Counted from the first letter of the stretch, positions 23,125 through 33,415 are shown. The stretch: 39,794 nucleotides of DNA from Gammaproteobacteria bacterium (GCA_016874175.1 VGUP01000006.1:1-39794), one strand, 5' to 3'. Notes: generated by a model not told the origin, from the letters alone. Made by a program: numbers and translations.

Positions 23125-24681
23125 TTAGCGCTTCAGCATTGCCGAACGTTCAAGCTTGACCGGATAGCGCTGCCGAATCGCCTCGTCAATTTTTTCCGGG
23201 ATGTGTGCCGGATGATGTTCGGTGAGGATGTCGCGCACGCGCTGGGCGGCGCGCTCGAGCGCATCGGTGGAACCCTGCTCCGCCCACTCGTTCGGACTGC
23301 GGCGGTCGCCAATGGCTGGATAGAGGTACTCGGTCTGCATCAGCTCGAGCGTCTGCGAACTGCCGAGATAGTGCCCGGGACCATTGAGGCAAACATCTTT
23401 GATGGTCTCGAAGGACAGCCGCTCTTCGTTGACCTCGATTCCTTTGATGGTGCGCTGCGTGGCGCCGATGATGTCGTTGTCGATCACCAGACTCTCGAGC
23501 GAAAAGCCAAGCAGGCTCGCGTGCATGCCCGCCGATTCATAGATGAGATTGGCGCCGGAGTTGCCAACCAACGCATGGTTGAGGGCCTTTTCGCCCGCCG
23601 ACTGCGCATCAGCCACCTTTGAGTCGGTCATACCCGAAGCGGTACCGATCGTCAGGTCATAGAAATTGCCCATCTGCCCGGCAGCCGCGGACAGCAACGC
23701 CTGTTCGGGACTACCGCCCGACATCGCGCCGGTACGCAAATCAGATACGAAACACCAGGTGCCAAAAATTGCCGGCGCGCCGGGCTTGATCGCGTTCACG
23801 TACACGATACCGGCGAGCACTTCCGCGACCTCTTGCGCGAGTGCACCGGCAAGCGCCGCCGGAGCCGTGGCTCCCGCCTGCCCTGCCGACAACAGGAGCA
23901 CCGGCATGCCGCCGAGCACCGCCATCTCGAGACAACGACAGGCATCTGCCGCGAATTTCATGGGTGGCACGACGAAGCAGTTGGACTGACTGACGAACGG
24001 TCGCTCGCGCCATTTGTCTTCGCCACCGGCGATCGCATACAGCATCTGCAGCGAGGCCTCGAGGTGATCGGGGTGGACCCAACTGCTACCGACATGTTTG
24101 GTGGTGCTGCTCACCGCGGCGTAGCAGGTGTTGAAATCCATTTCGAACGGATCGGGAATGTCGCGCGGCACGACGGCGCGCTGGAAGAAATGGATGTGCT
24201 CCATTTGATCGACGACCCGACCGATATCGTAGAGATCACGAATGGTCGATTCACGATAACTGCCCGAGGCATCGACCATGTTGACTGCGGCGCCCGCCGT
24301 GCCGAAATAGGCACGCTTCTCCCAAGGCTCGAGGTCGTGCCGCGGATCTTGTCCATGCAGGGTGAACTTGCGCCCGGCCTTGGCGACCATGTCTTCCACG
24401 AGCGCGCGGGGAAAAAGCAGTCGCCCCGTGACACTCATTTCGCATCCGGCGGCCGTCATGATCTCGATGCCGGATTCGGTGGCATCCGCGAGGCCCACCT
24501 CGGCAAGCAACCGCAGCGCCGTCTGATGGATCTGCTCGATGCCGTGCTGGGTCAGCGGCTGGAAACGACCGCTTTGCATGCCTGGACGGACCGGGCGCAG
24601 GTGATCAGGCAGGGGGCCCGAACGCTGGGCTCTGCGGGCATCACGACCAGAGGGACGCCGGGCAGTCTGCGGTTCGCTCAC
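23125..24681 (-). CDS. trimethylamine/glycine betaine methyltransferase (MttB) family protein, pyrrolysine-free (copy 1)
   Basis: A 518-residue member of the MttB (COG5598) superfamily. Studied members move a methyl group from a quaternary or tertiary amine to a corrinoid protein. Visible blocks are an Arg-rich N-terminal tail (RRPSGRDARRAQR), DIP at 174-176, the small-residue barrel segment GQAGATAPAALAGALAQEVAEVLAG, PGAPAIFGTW, and TDSKVADAQSAGEKAL in the region where archaeal MttB carries pyrrolysine. The whole frame is sense codons, so it belongs to the non-pyrrolysine group that includes glycine betaine methyltransferase MtgB. It starts at GTG (24679-24681) with GGAG eight bases upstream. 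First gene of the operon with two dimethylglycine-dehydrogenase-like genes, and divergent from cobS across 70 bases. The amine substrate is inferred from context; no corrinoid protein gene is in view. Confidence 0.92.
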   Translation of the reverse strand: MSEPQTARRPSGRDARRAQRSGPLPDHLRPVRPGMQSGRFQPLTQHGIEQIHQTALRLLAEVGLADATESGIEIMTAAGCEMSVTGRLLFPRALVEDMVAKAGRKFTLHGQDPRHDLEPWEKRAYFGTAGAAVNMVDASGSYRESTIRDLYDIGRVVDQMEHIHFFQRAVVPRDIPDPFEMDFNTCYAAVSSTTKHVGSSWVHPDHLEASLQMLYAIAGGEDKWRERPFVSQSNCFVVPPMKFAADACRCLEMAVLGGMPVLLLSAGQAGATAPAALAGALAQEVAEVLAGIVYVNAIKPGAPAIFGTWCFVSDLRTGAMSGGSPEQALLSAAAGQMGNFYDLTIGTASGMTDSKVADAQSAGEKALNHALVGNSGANLIYESAGMHASLLGFSLESLVIDNDIIGATQRTIKGIEVNEERLSFETIKDVCLNGPGHYLGSSQTLELMQTEYLYPAIGDRRSPNEWAEQGSTDALERAAQRVRDILTEHHPAHIPEKIDEAIRQRYPVKLERSAMLKR

Positions 24682-24751
24682 TTTGAAACTCCAACGAGAG
24701 ATTTGCGGGTTAGTATCTCATTTATCCGTCAGATAGAGCACTTGCACTCCG

Positions 24752-25735
24752 ATGTCCGATACCGATTCGCTGCTGCCGTTGCGCCCCGATACCGAGGTGT
24801 CGGCAAGAAAGTTTGGTGTTCCGCTCGACATGATGGTGCCGGCGTTCAGCCAACGCTCCGAGTACGTCCCTGAGATCGACCCGGCGTACCACTTCGACCC
24901 CGACACCACCCTCGCCATCCTCGCGGGTTTTGCCCACGATCGCCGCGTGATGGTCCAGGGCTATCACGGTACGGGCAAATCGACGCATATCGAACAAGTC
25001 GCCGCACGTCTCAACTGGCCGTTGATTCGCATCAATCTGGATGGCCACGTGAGTCGCATCGATCTCGTCGGTCGCGATGCCATCGTGGTGACCGACGGCC
25101 GACAGGTCACCGAGTTTCGCGAAGGGCTGCTGCCTTGGGCGATCCAACGACCGGTCGCGCTGTTGTTCGATGAGTATGACGCCGGGCGCCCCGACGTGAT
25201 GTTCGTGATTCAGCGGGTGCTCGAATCGAGCGGCAAACTGACGCTGCTCGACCAAAATCGGGTGATCACGCCGAACCGCTCTTTCAGGCTCTTTGCCACC
25301 AGCAACACCATCGGACTCGGCGATTCCTCGGGTCTCTATCACGGCACGCAACAGGTCAATCAGGGACAAATGGATCGCTGGTCGATCGTCGCCGTGCTCA
25401 ATTACCTGCAGCACAACGTCGAAGCCGCGATCGTCGGCGGCAAAGTGCCGGGCTACGAAGACAGCGCAGGTCAAGGCAACATCAGAGCGATGGTCAGGGT
25501 CGCAGACATGACCCGCAACGCCTTCATGAACGGCGACATTTCGACTGTGATGAGCCCGCGTACCGTCATCACCTGGGCGCAGAACGCGAAAATCTTTGGT
25601 GATCTCGCGCTCGCATTCAAAGTCAGTTTTCTCAATCGCTGCGACGAGCTCGAGCGCCCAACCATCGCCGAATTCTATCAGCGTGCCTTCGGTGTCGAGC
25701 TCGCGCTCGGCTCGTCACAACTCAAGGTGCTCTAA
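24752..25735 (+). CDS. cobS: CobS, AAA+ ATPase subunit of aerobic cobaltochelatase
   Basis: 327 residues, the full length of CobS. Walker A is GYHGTGKST with Lys76; Walker B is [14 protein letters not shown] with Asp140-Glu141. [19 protein letters not shown] and [10 protein letters not shown] are blocks I recognise from alphaproteobacterial CobS. CobS with CobT forms the AAA+ motor that lets CobN insert cobalt into hydrogenobyrinic acid diamide. Here it heads an operon that ends with cobT, with three other genes between. CobN is not in the window, and no cobalamin riboswitch precedes the gene; the 70-base gap to the divergent mttB-like gene is too short for one. It may serve the chelatase elsewhere in the genome or a local corrinoid enzyme. 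The ribosome site is weak. Confidence 0.93.
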   Translation: MSDTDSLLPLRPDTEVSARKFGVPLDMMVPAFSQRSEYVPEIDPAYHFDPDTTLAILAGFAHDRRVMVQGYHGTGKSTHIEQVAARLNWPLIRINLDGHVSRIDLVGRDAIVVTDGRQVTEFREGLLPWAIQRPVALLFDEYDAGRPDVMFVIQRVLESSGKLTLLDQNRVITPNRSFRLFATSNTIGLGDSSGLYHGTQQVNQGQMDRWSIVAVLNYLQHNVEAAIVGGKVPGYEDSAGQGNIRAMVRVADMTRNAFMNGDISTVMSPRTVITWAQNAKIFGDLALAFKVSFLNRCDELERPTIAEFYQRAFGVELALGSSQLKVL

Positions 25736-28528
25736 ATGCATATCACTCGTCCGTTCGTGGCGGCGACGCTGGCTGCGGTGCTCGTGCTCAGTGCCGCCGC
25801 ATCGCCAGCGTCTGTAGCCGCGGAGCCTGTTGCAGCAGCCTCTGCAGCGGCCTCGGCAGCGGCGCGCGAACTCTCGCCGCTGCAGGCCAAAGCGCGCGAA
25901 ATATTCGCCCGCATCATCGGCTTCAAAAGCATCGCCCCGGGATACGAAACGCCGCAGCTCGTCGACTATCTTGCAGGCGAGTTGCGCGCTGCGGGTTTCG
26001 AAGAAAAGGACATGTTGCGCGGGCGGCTCGCTGACACTGCCTATTTGGTGGTGCGCTACCGCGGTCGACCGCTCGCGGGTACCGCGCCACTCAAGCCGGT
26101 CTTGCTGTTGTCGCATCTCGATGTCGTGCCGGCGCTGAAAGAACACTGGAAGCGCGATCCATTTCGGCTCGATGAAGCGAACGGGTTTTTCTATGGTCGC
26201 GGGACACTCGATGTCAAACCCGGCGTAACCTCGCTCGTCATGCTGTTCCTGCGCTTGAAGCAGGAAAACTTTGTGCCGACGCGCGATCTCGTGATGGTAT
26301 TGAGCGGTGACGAAGAAACGACCGGCGCCACCACGAGCAAGCTCCTCGAAGAGCACCGCGATTGGGTGGATGCCGAATACGCCCTCAACACCGATGCAGG
26401 CGGCGGTACGCTCGATCGCGAGGGACGCGCACGGTCGTACAACATTCAAACGGCGGAAAAAACTTACGCAAGCTACAAGCTGAGCGCCTACAACCCGGGC
26501 GGTCACAGCTCTCAACCCCGCGCCGACAACGCCATCTACGAACTCGCTGATGCCTTGAAGGCTGTGCAGGCTTATCAGTTTCCGGTGCGGTGGTCGGCTA
26601 CGACACTGGGCTTTTTCCAGGCAACGGGCGCCATCACCGACGGGCCTTTGGGCGCTGCCATGCGCAACTTCGCGGCGAATCCGGGCGATGCGAACGCGGC
26701 TGCCGAACTCGCCAAACATCCGGTGTATATCGGCGCGACCCGCACCACCTGCGTCGCCACCATGTTGCGCGCGGGGCATGCCGAGAACGCTCTGCCACAA
26801 CAGGCGACCGCCACGGTCAATTGCCGAATTTTTCCCGGCGTTACTCCGCAGGGGATTCGTGACGCTTTGCAAAAAGTCGTCGGCGAACGCATCGAAGTCG
26901 AGACGATCGACAACCCCCGTTACAGCGACGCCTCGCCGCTGCGCCAAGATGTGGTCGATGCCGTGACCGCTGCCGTGCATGCACGTCACCCCGGCATCCC
27001 CATCATCCCCGTTCAGGAATCAGGCGCGACGGATGGCCTCTTCTATCGTGCCGCGGGCATTCCGACCTACGGTATCGGCGAGACTTTCATCCGCAACGAG
27101 GATCAGTTTGCGCACGGTCTCGACGAGCGCATTCCCGTCCAGTCTTTTTACGAAGGGCTGGAGCATTGGTACCGCATCGTGCAGACCCTCTATGCGCCAC
27201 CGAAGGGTACGGCCAGTTCGCTATTGATCGACTGCGGTCGCTTGATCGATGGCGTTTCGGACACGGTACGAGAGCAGCAGCGCTTGCGGATCGAAGACGA
27301 GCGCATCGTGTCGGTGCAGCCGATCGCCGCCAGCGGCTCGACCACAAAGAATCCGCCTCAGGCTGCGCCTTATCTCGATTTACGCGCGCACACCTGCATG
27401 CCGGGTCTGATCGATCTGCACACCCATCTGACCGACATCCCGGAAAACACCGCCGATTTTCGGATCTATCCGCGTCGCAGCCCCGCAGATCATCTCCAGC
27501 TTGCAAGGCCAAACGCCGCCGCGACTTTGCAGGCCGGCTTCACCACCGTTCGCGATGTTGGCGGTTATGTGGGCGGACTCGACCGCGAATTACGCGATGA
27601 AATCAACGCCGGTCGCACCCAGGGCCCGCGCATGCAGGTGGCGATCGGCTATCTCACGATCTCGGGCGGTGGCGGCGATATGCTGCTGCCTGGCTTTCCG
27701 CGTGCCGAGGCCCGCACCCCTATCGCGCGCCTACGGCGCGGCGTCGCCAAGGGACCCGAGGAATTTGCCGCCCGGGCCCGCGATTTTCTCGACGATGGCG
27801 CCGACGTCCTCAAAATAATCGCTTCGGGCGCAGTGTTGTCACCGGGTGGCGTACCGGGCTCACCCGAAATGACACTCGCAGAAATTTCTGCAGTGGCGCG
27901 CTCAGCTCACACTCGCGGCAAACGCCTTGCCGCCCATGCGCACGGGGCGCGCTCGGTCAAAGAAGCGATCCGTGCCGGGGCCGACACCATCGAACATGCC
28001 TCGTTGATCGACGAAGAGGGGCTGCTGCTTGCGCGCGCGAAGAACGTCGCCCTGGCGATGGATGTCTATAACGGCGATTACATCGATACCGAAGGTCGTC
28101 GACAGGGCTGGCCCGCCGAATTCCTGCAGAAAAACATCGACACCACCGAAGCGCAGCGCCGCGCGTTCACCCGCGCCGTGCAACTCGGCGTACCCATCGT
28201 TTTTGCGACCGATGCCGGGGTGTATCCGCACGGTCTCAATGCGCGTCAGTTTCGCATCATGGTCGAGCGCGGCATGACGCCGATGCAAGCAATCCAAGCA
28301 GCGACCGGTACCGCCGCGCGCTACATGGGTTGGGACGACCGTGTCGGCGCTCTGCTGCCCGGTCGGTACGGCGACCTCATAGCCGTTCGTAACGATCCGC
28401 TGCGAGATATCAGCGCACTCGAACGCATCGATGTGGTCGTCAAAGGCGGCGCAGTGCTCAAAAGCGATACGGTCGTCATCGGCGACGCGCTCGTCAAAAC
28501 CCCCGCGACGGCGCGGACGGGCACGTGA
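25736..28528 (+). CDS. secreted M20 peptidase fused to an amidohydrolase (prolidase/imidazolonepropionase-like)
   Basis: A 930-residue fusion of two metal-dependent hydrolases behind one signal peptide (residues 1-29, followed by an Ala-rich linker). Residues about 50-485 are an M20 exopeptidase/deacylase with HLDVV (His127, Asp129), Asp159 in LDVKPG, GDEET with Glu193-Glu194, and a dimerisation domain starting near PGGHSSQPRADN. Residues about 490-930 are an amidohydrolase with HTH (562-564), Lys in VLKIIASGA, His in AAHAHG and IEHAS, and Asp in FATDAGVYPHG. Both active sites look complete. Together they could clip an acylated or peptide-like compound in two steps in the periplasm. The ATG directly abuts the cobS stop, and the end overlaps the next gene (GTGA). 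No frameshift is present between the halves, so this is a true fusion. Confidence 0.92.
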   Translation: MHITRPFVAATLAAVLVLSAAASPASVAAEPVAAASAAASAAARELSPLQAKAREIFARIIGFKSIAPGYETPQLVDYLAGELRAAGFEEKDMLRGRLADTAYLVVRYRGRPLAGTAPLKPVLLLSHLDVVPALKEHWKRDPFRLDEANGFFYGRGTLDVKPGVTSLVMLFLRLKQENFVPTRDLVMVLSGDEETTGATTSKLLEEHRDWVDAEYALNTDAGGGTLDREGRARSYNIQTAEKTYASYKLSAYNPGGHSSQPRADNAIYELADALKAVQAYQFPVRWSATTLGFFQATGAITDGPLGAAMRNFAANPGDANAAAELAKHPVYIGATRTTCVATMLRAGHAENALPQQATATVNCRIFPGVTPQGIRDALQKVVGERIEVETIDNPRYSDASPLRQDVVDAVTAAVHARHPGIPIIPVQESGATDGLFYRAAGIPTYGIGETFIRNEDQFAHGLDERIPVQSFYEGLEHWYRIVQTLYAPPKGTASSLLIDCGRLIDGVSDTVREQQRLRIEDERIVSVQPIAASGSTTKNPPQAAPYLDLRAHTCMPGLIDLHTHLTDIPENTADFRIYPRRSPADHLQLARPNAAATLQAGFTTVRDVGGYVGGLDRELRDEINAGRTQGPRMQVAIGYLTISGGGGDMLLPGFPRAEARTPIARLRRGVAKGPEEFAARARDFLDDGADVLKIIASGAVLSPGGVPGSPEMTLAEISAVARSAHTRGKRLAAHAHGARSVKEAIRAGADTIEHASLIDEEGLLLARAKNVALAMDVYNGDYIDTEGRRQGWPAEFLQKNIDTTEAQRRAFTRAVQLGVPIVFATDAGVYPHGLNARQFRIMVERGMTPMQAIQAATGTAARYMGWDDRVGALLPGRYGDLIAVRNDPLRDISALERIDVVVKGGAVLKSDTVVIGDALVKTPATARTGT

Positions 28529-30000
28529 TCCGCAATCGCTGCATCGCCAGTATCGCGATTAGCGCTGCCGCGCTCGCCAGTGCCGCAAACCTTGCGCAGA
28601 GCGCAGCGCCAGCGCCAGCGCCAGCGCCGACGAGCTTGCGCGTCATGACGTTCAACATTTGGTACGGTGGCGAGCAAGTCAACTTCGCAAGCGTCGCCGA
28701 AGCAATTCGTGCAAGTGACGCCGATGTAATCGGCATTCAGGAATCTGAGGGTAACCTGCGCAGGCTCGCTGCCGCAGCCGGATACGCCCACGTAGACACC
28801 CGCCGCAATCTGCTGGCGCGGTTTCCCATTTTTGATGGCGACTTGCATGCCTGGGTAATGGTGCGCCCGGGCGAAGTGGTCGCCGTCGCGAATACCCACT
28901 TGAGCAGCGATCTGTATGGCCCCGAATCCGTGCGTGATGGTGCTGCGCTCGAGGCCGTGCTTGCCGATGAAGAACGTAGCCGTATCCCCGAACTGCGCCC
29001 CCTGCTCAAGCTTGCCGATTTGCCTGCCAGTACACCGATTTTTTTGACTGGCGATTTCAACACGCCTTCGCATCGCGACTGGACCGTGCGGATGCAAAGC
29101 CAGCGCCCCGCGGCGATCCGTTACCCGATCGAGTGGCCGGTGACTCGCTTGCTCGAAAATGCAGGGTTTCGTGATTCCTTCCGCGAGGTTTTCCCCGACC
29201 CTGCGCAGCGCCCAGGCTTCACCTGGACCGCAGGTATGCCACACCCGTATCTAAGACCGCGCGAGACCATCGACCGCATCGATTTTGTTTGGACCAAGGG
29301 CCCCGTCGAAACGCTGCGCAGCGAGATCGTGGGTGAGCCCGGCGGTGACGGCGTCGATATCTCCATCAATCCCTACCCTAGCGATCATCGCGCCGTCGTC
29401 TCGACGTTCCGTGTGGTGCCCACGGCTGCGCCCGCACTCGTCAGTGTCGCGCCGCGCGTTGTGACCAAAGGCGAGGATGCGCTGGTGCGTGCACATGATC
29501 CGCGCTCGGAAGGCTGGCGAGTCGTGATCGTGCGCGCCGGCGCTGCAGCCGCCAACGCCGTCCTGCGACTCGAGGAGTCGGTCACGGCGTGGCGACCCGC
29601 GGGGCGCTTGGCGACGCGCAGCCTTGCGAGCGGCGAATACGAGGCGATTTTACTTGCTGAAGATGGCAAAGAAATCGCCCGTAACCGCTTCGCTATTCGC
29701 GACCCGGCGCTGCCGGTGCAACTGCTCATCCCGGTCACCGGGACCCGCAGCGGCGAGCCACTGCGCGTCCGGTGGTCGAATGGACTCGGTAACAAGCACG
29801 ACTCGATCGGCATCTTTAGGGTCGGTGCTGCCGTCGGCGATGCGCTCGCGCGCGGCTACCTCGATGCGCGTTACGCCGGCGAAATCGTCATACCGACCAG
29901 CACGGCGGACGGGCCCATCGCACCGGGTATCTATGAGCTGCGCTTTTTGCGCGATGATTCGCCGACGATCGAAGCCACGCTTCCCTTCCGACTGTTTTGA
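28525..30000 (+). CDS. secreted endonuclease/exonuclease/phosphatase-fold protein with C-terminal extra domain
   Basis: 491 residues, GTG start overlapping the stop of the fusion gene. The signal peptide (about 1-27) is followed by an Ala-Pro run. The EEP catalytic domain spans about 35-295: TFNIWYG, Glu in GIQESEG, TGDFNTPSH, and SDH at 286-288. This fold includes DNases, sphingomyelinases and inositol phosphatases; a secreted protein in a catabolic operon more likely cleaves a phosphodiester or phosphoester. Residues about 300-491 form a beta-rich extension that I do not recognise (two similar-looking halves, with VVTKGEDALVRAHDP and LIPVTGTRSGEPLRVRW). Release of choline or a related head group from a phospholipid is an attractive but unproven role. 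Confidence 0.88.
   Translation: MIRNRCIASIAISAAALASAANLAQSAAPAPAPAPTSLRVMTFNIWYGGEQVNFASVAEAIRASDADVIGIQESEGNLRRLAAAAGYAHVDTRRNLLARFPIFDGDLHAWVMVRPGEVVAVANTHLSSDLYGPESVRDGAALEAVLADEERSRIPELRPLLKLADLPASTPIFLTGDFNTPSHRDWTVRMQSQRPAAIRYPIEWPVTRLLENAGFRDSFREVFPDPAQRPGFTWTAGMPHPYLRPRETIDRIDFVWTKGPVETLRSEIVGEPGGDGVDISINPYPSDHRAVVSTFRVVPTAAPALVSVAPRVVTKGEDALVRAHDPRSEGWRVVIVRAGAAAANAVLRLEESVTAWRPAGRLATRSLASGEYEAILLAEDGKEIARNRFAIRDPALPVQLLIPVTGTRSGEPLRVRWSNGLGNKHDSIGIFRVGAAVGDALARGYLDARYAGEIVIPTSTADGPIAPGIYELRFLRDDSPTIEATLPFRLF
28606..28629 (+). repeat. hexanucleotide repeat (GCGCCA)3-GCGCCG
   Basis: Four tandem six-base units encode the Ala-Pro run just after the signal peptide of the EEP-fold protein. 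Copy-number change would lengthen or shorten the linker by two residues without a frameshift. Confidence 0.85.
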
Positions 30001-30023
30001 GTCGACTGGAAAAGAGGGGCAGC

Positions 30024-31565
30024 ATGTCGGAAGGTGGTTTGGTTTCGAGACGCAGTCGGCAAAGTCGCAGGGCCGTACGCAGTCAGCAAGCTACGGCGAA
30101 GCTCGCCTATATTCAGCGGAAAATCCCGGTCGTCGAGCTGCTGCATGCCGAAGCCGTCGAGATCATCGAGCACAACGCCGAAACCATCCTGCAAGAAATC
30201 GGTATCGAGTTTCGCCGCGATCCGATTTCGCTGCAGCTTTGGCGTGAGGCGGGCGCCGATGTCACCGGTGAGCTCGTACGCTTTCCGCGCGGCCTGTGTC
30301 GCAAGCTGCTCGAGACTGCACCAAAGATTTTCGCGGTGCATGCACGAAACCCCGCCAAGACGGTGCGGTTCGGCGGCGATGCCACGGTGTTTTCGCCCGT
30401 TGGTGGCCCACCCTTCGTCACCGACCTCGATCGCGGTCGACGCTATGCGACCCTCGAAGATTTGACCAACTTCATCAAACTTGCGCACACCGCGCCGGCG
30501 ATTCACTTCCTCGGTGGCAGTGCCTGCGAACCGATGGATATCCCGCCGGGCAAACGCCATCTTGATGTGCAGTACGCCTACTTTCGCTACAGCGATCAGG
30601 CCTGCGAGGGGACCCCGGAAACCCCCGGTCACGCGGCCGATGCCATTCGCATGGCGCAAATCTTGTTCGGTGCTGATTTTGTCGATTCGCATGCGGTGCT
30701 GCTCGGCAACATCAACTCGAATTCGCCGCTGACCTTTGATGGTCGCATGCTCGGCGCGCTACGCGAGTTCGCGATGCATAACCAGGGCAACATCGTGGTA
30801 CCTGCCGTGCTCGCCGGGGCGATGGGGCCGGTCACACCCGCCGGCTGCATGGCGGAAGTCTTGGCCGAAACTTTGGCGGGCATGGCACTCACGCAGCTCG
30901 TCCGGCCTGGCGCGCCGGTGATCATGGGCTCTTTCGTCGGCGCCGTTTCCATGCGCTCGGGATCACCCACCTTCGGAACGCCCGAGGCCACGCAGATGAT
31001 CTTCGCCACCGCTCAACTGGCGCGGCGCCTTGGCGTGCCCTGTCGCAGCGGTGGCTCGCTGTGTTCCTCGAAGATTGCCGATGCCCAGGCGGCTTACGAG
31101 AGCGCACACACCCTGCTGCCGACGCTGCTCGCCGGCGTACATCTGGTGACCCACGCTGCAGGCTGGCTCGAGGCGGGACTGGTTGCAGGCTACGAAAAAT
31201 TCGTCATGGATGTCGATCAACTCGCGATGATGCAATCGCTCGCTGCGGGCATGGATCTCAGCGAGCGGGGTCAGGCGATGGACGCGATACGCGAAGTCGG
31301 TCCCGGCAGCCATTTCCTCGGCTGCTCGCATACGCTCGCCAACTTCGAGACGGCGTTCTATCAATCGACCATCGCCGATTATTCCTCGTTCGAGCAATGG
31401 TCCAGCGAGGGCAGTCTGACCGCCGAGCAACGGGCCAACGGCGTCTGGAAAAAAATGCTGCGTGAGTACAGCGACCCGGGTCTCGATCCGGCGCGCGATG
31501 AAGCATTGCAAGAGTTCATGATCCGCCGCAAATCAGAACTCGGCGATGCGGTGGAGGAAGAGTGA
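30024..31565 (+). CDS. trimethylamine/glycine betaine methyltransferase (MttB) family protein, pyrrolysine-free (copy 2)
   Basis: 513 residues from the ATG at 30024, preceded by AGAGGGG; a start at 29997 would give nine extra residues but lacks a ribosome site. The Arg-rich tail ([12 protein letters not shown]) and DIP at 172-174 match copy 1, and [25 protein letters not shown] and [10 protein letters not shown] are family barrel blocks. [19 protein letters not shown] lies where archaeal MttB carries pyrrolysine, and all codons are sense. It looks closer to copy 3 than to copy 1 (shared SGSPxFGTPE, LARxxGxPxRS, DAQxAYES and HAAGWLExGL). Expected role: methyl transfer from a methylated amine to a corrinoid protein. 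Its stop overlaps the cobT start (GTGA), the tightest physical link between an mttB-like gene and cobalt chelation in this window. Confidence 0.92.
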   Translation: MSEGGLVSRRSRQSRRAVRSQQATAKLAYIQRKIPVVELLHAEAVEIIEHNAETILQEIGIEFRRDPISLQLWREAGADVTGELVRFPRGLCRKLLETAPKIFAVHARNPAKTVRFGGDATVFSPVGGPPFVTDLDRGRRYATLEDLTNFIKLAHTAPAIHFLGGSACEPMDIPPGKRHLDVQYAYFRYSDQACEGTPETPGHAADAIRMAQILFGADFVDSHAVLLGNINSNSPLTFDGRMLGALREFAMHNQGNIVVPAVLAGAMGPVTPAGCMAEVLAETLAGMALTQLVRPGAPVIMGSFVGAVSMRSGSPTFGTPEATQMIFATAQLARRLGVPCRSGGSLCSSKIADAQAAYESAHTLLPTLLAGVHLVTHAAGWLEAGLVAGYEKFVMDVDQLAMMQSLAAGMDLSERGQAMDAIREVGPGSHFLGCSHTLANFETAFYQSTIADYSSFEQWSSEGSLTAEQRANGVWKKMLREYSDPGLDPARDEALQEFMIRRKSELGDAVEEE

Positions 31566-33388
31566 AACCCGCCGCACCGCGCCCGTTCGAGCGAGTGCTT
31601 GCCGAAGCAACGCGGGCGCTTGCCGGCGATACCGATCTGCGCGTGATCTTTGGCCCCTCGGGGCCACGACTCGAAGGCGATCGGATACTGCTGCAACCCA
31701 CGCCCGAAAGTCCAACGCCCGAAGCACTGACCTTGGCGCGCGGGCAAGCCGATCGACTCGCCCTGCGTCATGCGCATCATGACCCGCAGTTGCATGCGCG
31801 CTATCGACCCACGGGCTATCGCGCGCGGGCGCTTTTCGATGCGCTCGAGGACGCGCGCTGTCTGTCGCTGGGTGCTCGCGATCTCGCGGGCGTCAATGCC
31901 AATCTGGCCGCCGTACTGCACGATGAGTTGCGACGCAGCAATATTTTGCGCGGTCCTGGCGACAACACGGAGGGTATGTCGCAGGCGCTGACTTTGCTGC
32001 TGCGTGAGCGGCTCGCCGGCATTCCCATTCCGACCGAGGCGCAAGTCCTCGTCGCCCGCTGGCAGTCATTCTTTGACAAGCGAGCGACCGCAAGCCTGCA
32101 GCGACTCGGTCAAGACACTCGTGATCAGGAAGCCTACGCGCTCGAGCTATACCAGCTACTGCGTGCACTCGGTTTCGGTCATGAGATTTCGACCCCACCG
32201 CCGAGTGCGCCAAGCAAGCCTGCGGCGGCCGTAACGCTACCGATACCGACTCGGGTCAAGCCTCGCGGCCTCGATGCTGCCGAAGGTGCCGTGCAAGAAG
32301 CGAAAGAAATTGCCGAGGAGGACGAGCCGGATATCGAGCCGCAGCGACCCTCGAGCGAAACGCGCTCGCCGCAAGCCAAACACCACACCGAGGATGGCAG
32401 TGAGGAATCTCCGGTCGGGAGTCGCCTGAGTCGCCTCGGCGATACCGACTCCACTCATCCCAACCGCAGTTATCGCGTCTATACGCGGGCGCACGACGAA
32501 ATCCTCGAAGCAACGGATCTCGGCAGCAGCGAGGAACTGATTCGACTGCGGGCGGTGCTCGATGAGCAGACGAGGCAACTGCCGGGTATCGTCGCCCGCC
32601 TTGCGCGCAAGCTCGAGCGCGTACTGCGCGCGCAGCAGCGTCGTCGCTGGAATTTCGATCTCGAAGAAGGCGTTCTCGATGCCGCACGTCTGGCGCGAGT
32701 CCTGACCGACCCCCTCGTACCGCTAGCTTTCAAACAAGAGACCGAAACCGAGTTCAAAGATACCGTCGTCACTTTATTACTCGACAATTCGGGTTCGATG
32801 CGTGGCCGACCCATCCTGCTGACTGCCCTGTGTGCCGACCTGCTGGCAAAGACACTGGAGCGCTGCGGCGTCACCACCGAGATCCTCGGCTTCACCACCG
32901 TCGAGTGGGATGGCGGCAAGGCCAGACGCGACTGGATCGCCGCCGGCGCGCCACGAAATCCCGGCCGACTCACCGACGTGCGCTACATCATCTACAAATC
33001 GGGGGATATCGCCTGGCGGCGCTCACGCAACAACCTTGGCCTGCTGCTGCGCGATGATCTGATGAAAGACAACATTGACGGCGAGGCCTTGTGGTGGGCG
33101 CATCAAAGATTGCGGGCCCGACCCGAGCAGCGCCGGATATTGATGGTGATCTCCGACGGCGTACCACTCGAGCAAACCACCTTGTCGGTGAATCCGGGCG
33201 GCTACCTCGATCAGCACCTGCGTCAGGTGATCAAGTGGATCGAGGAGCGCTCGCCCGTGGAACTCGCGGCCGTGGGCATCGGCCACGAGGTCGGGGACTA
33301 TTACTCGCGGGCATTGGCAATCGGCAGCGTCGACGAATTGGGCCCTGCCATGATCTGCAAGCTCGCTGAGCTGTTCGCACCGCGCTGA
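31562..33388 (+). CDS. cobT: CobT, VWA-domain subunit of aerobic cobaltochelatase
   Basis: 608 residues, close to the usual CobT length. The N-terminal helical part has the family blocks [15 protein letters not shown] and [12 protein letters not shown]. An acidic, charged linker (about 235-300) follows, then the C-terminal von Willebrand A domain with metal-site motif DNSGS at 408-412, [26 protein letters not shown] and [18 protein letters not shown]. CobT couples the CobS ATPase ring to CobN during cobalt insertion. GTG start overlapping the stop of the mttB-like gene, last gene of the operon that begins with cobS. Separation of cobS and cobT by an mttB-like gene and two secreted hydrolases is unusual, since they are normally neighbours. 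Confidence 0.94.
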   Translation: MKPAAPRPFERVLAEATRALAGDTDLRVIFGPSGPRLEGDRILLQPTPESPTPEALTLARGQADRLALRHAHHDPQLHARYRPTGYRARALFDALEDARCLSLGARDLAGVNANLAAVLHDELRRSNILRGPGDNTEGMSQALTLLLRERLAGIPIPTEAQVLVARWQSFFDKRATASLQRLGQDTRDQEAYALELYQLLRALGFGHEISTPPPSAPSKPAAAVTLPIPTRVKPRGLDAAEGAVQEAKEIAEEDEPDIEPQRPSSETRSPQAKHHTEDGSEESPVGSRLSRLGDTDSTHPNRSYRVYTRAHDEILEATDLGSSEELIRLRAVLDEQTRQLPGIVARLARKLERVLRAQQRRRWNFDLEEGVLDAARLARVLTDPLVPLAFKQETETEFKDTVVTLLLDNSGSMRGRPILLTALCADLLAKTLERCGVTTEILGFTTVEWDGGKARRDWIAAGAPRNPGRLTDVRYIIYKSGDIAWRRSRNNLGLLLRDDLMKDNIDGEALWWAHQRLRARPEQRRILMVISDGVPLEQTTLSVNPGGYLDQHLRQVIKWIEERSPVELAAVGIGHEVGDYYSRALAIGSVDELGPAMICKLAELFAPR

Positions 33389-33415
33389 CTACGCGGCCAA
33401 CTCTTGATGACTTGT

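Noticed and set aside
23125-24681. Pyrrolysine-containing MttB
   Set aside because: The whole frame is read by sense codons with no internal TAG and ends with TAA; the same holds for the other two copies, whose frames are also continuous.
24682-24751. Cobalamin riboswitch before cobS
   Set aside because: Only 70 bases separate the divergent genes and no B12-box-like pattern was recognised.
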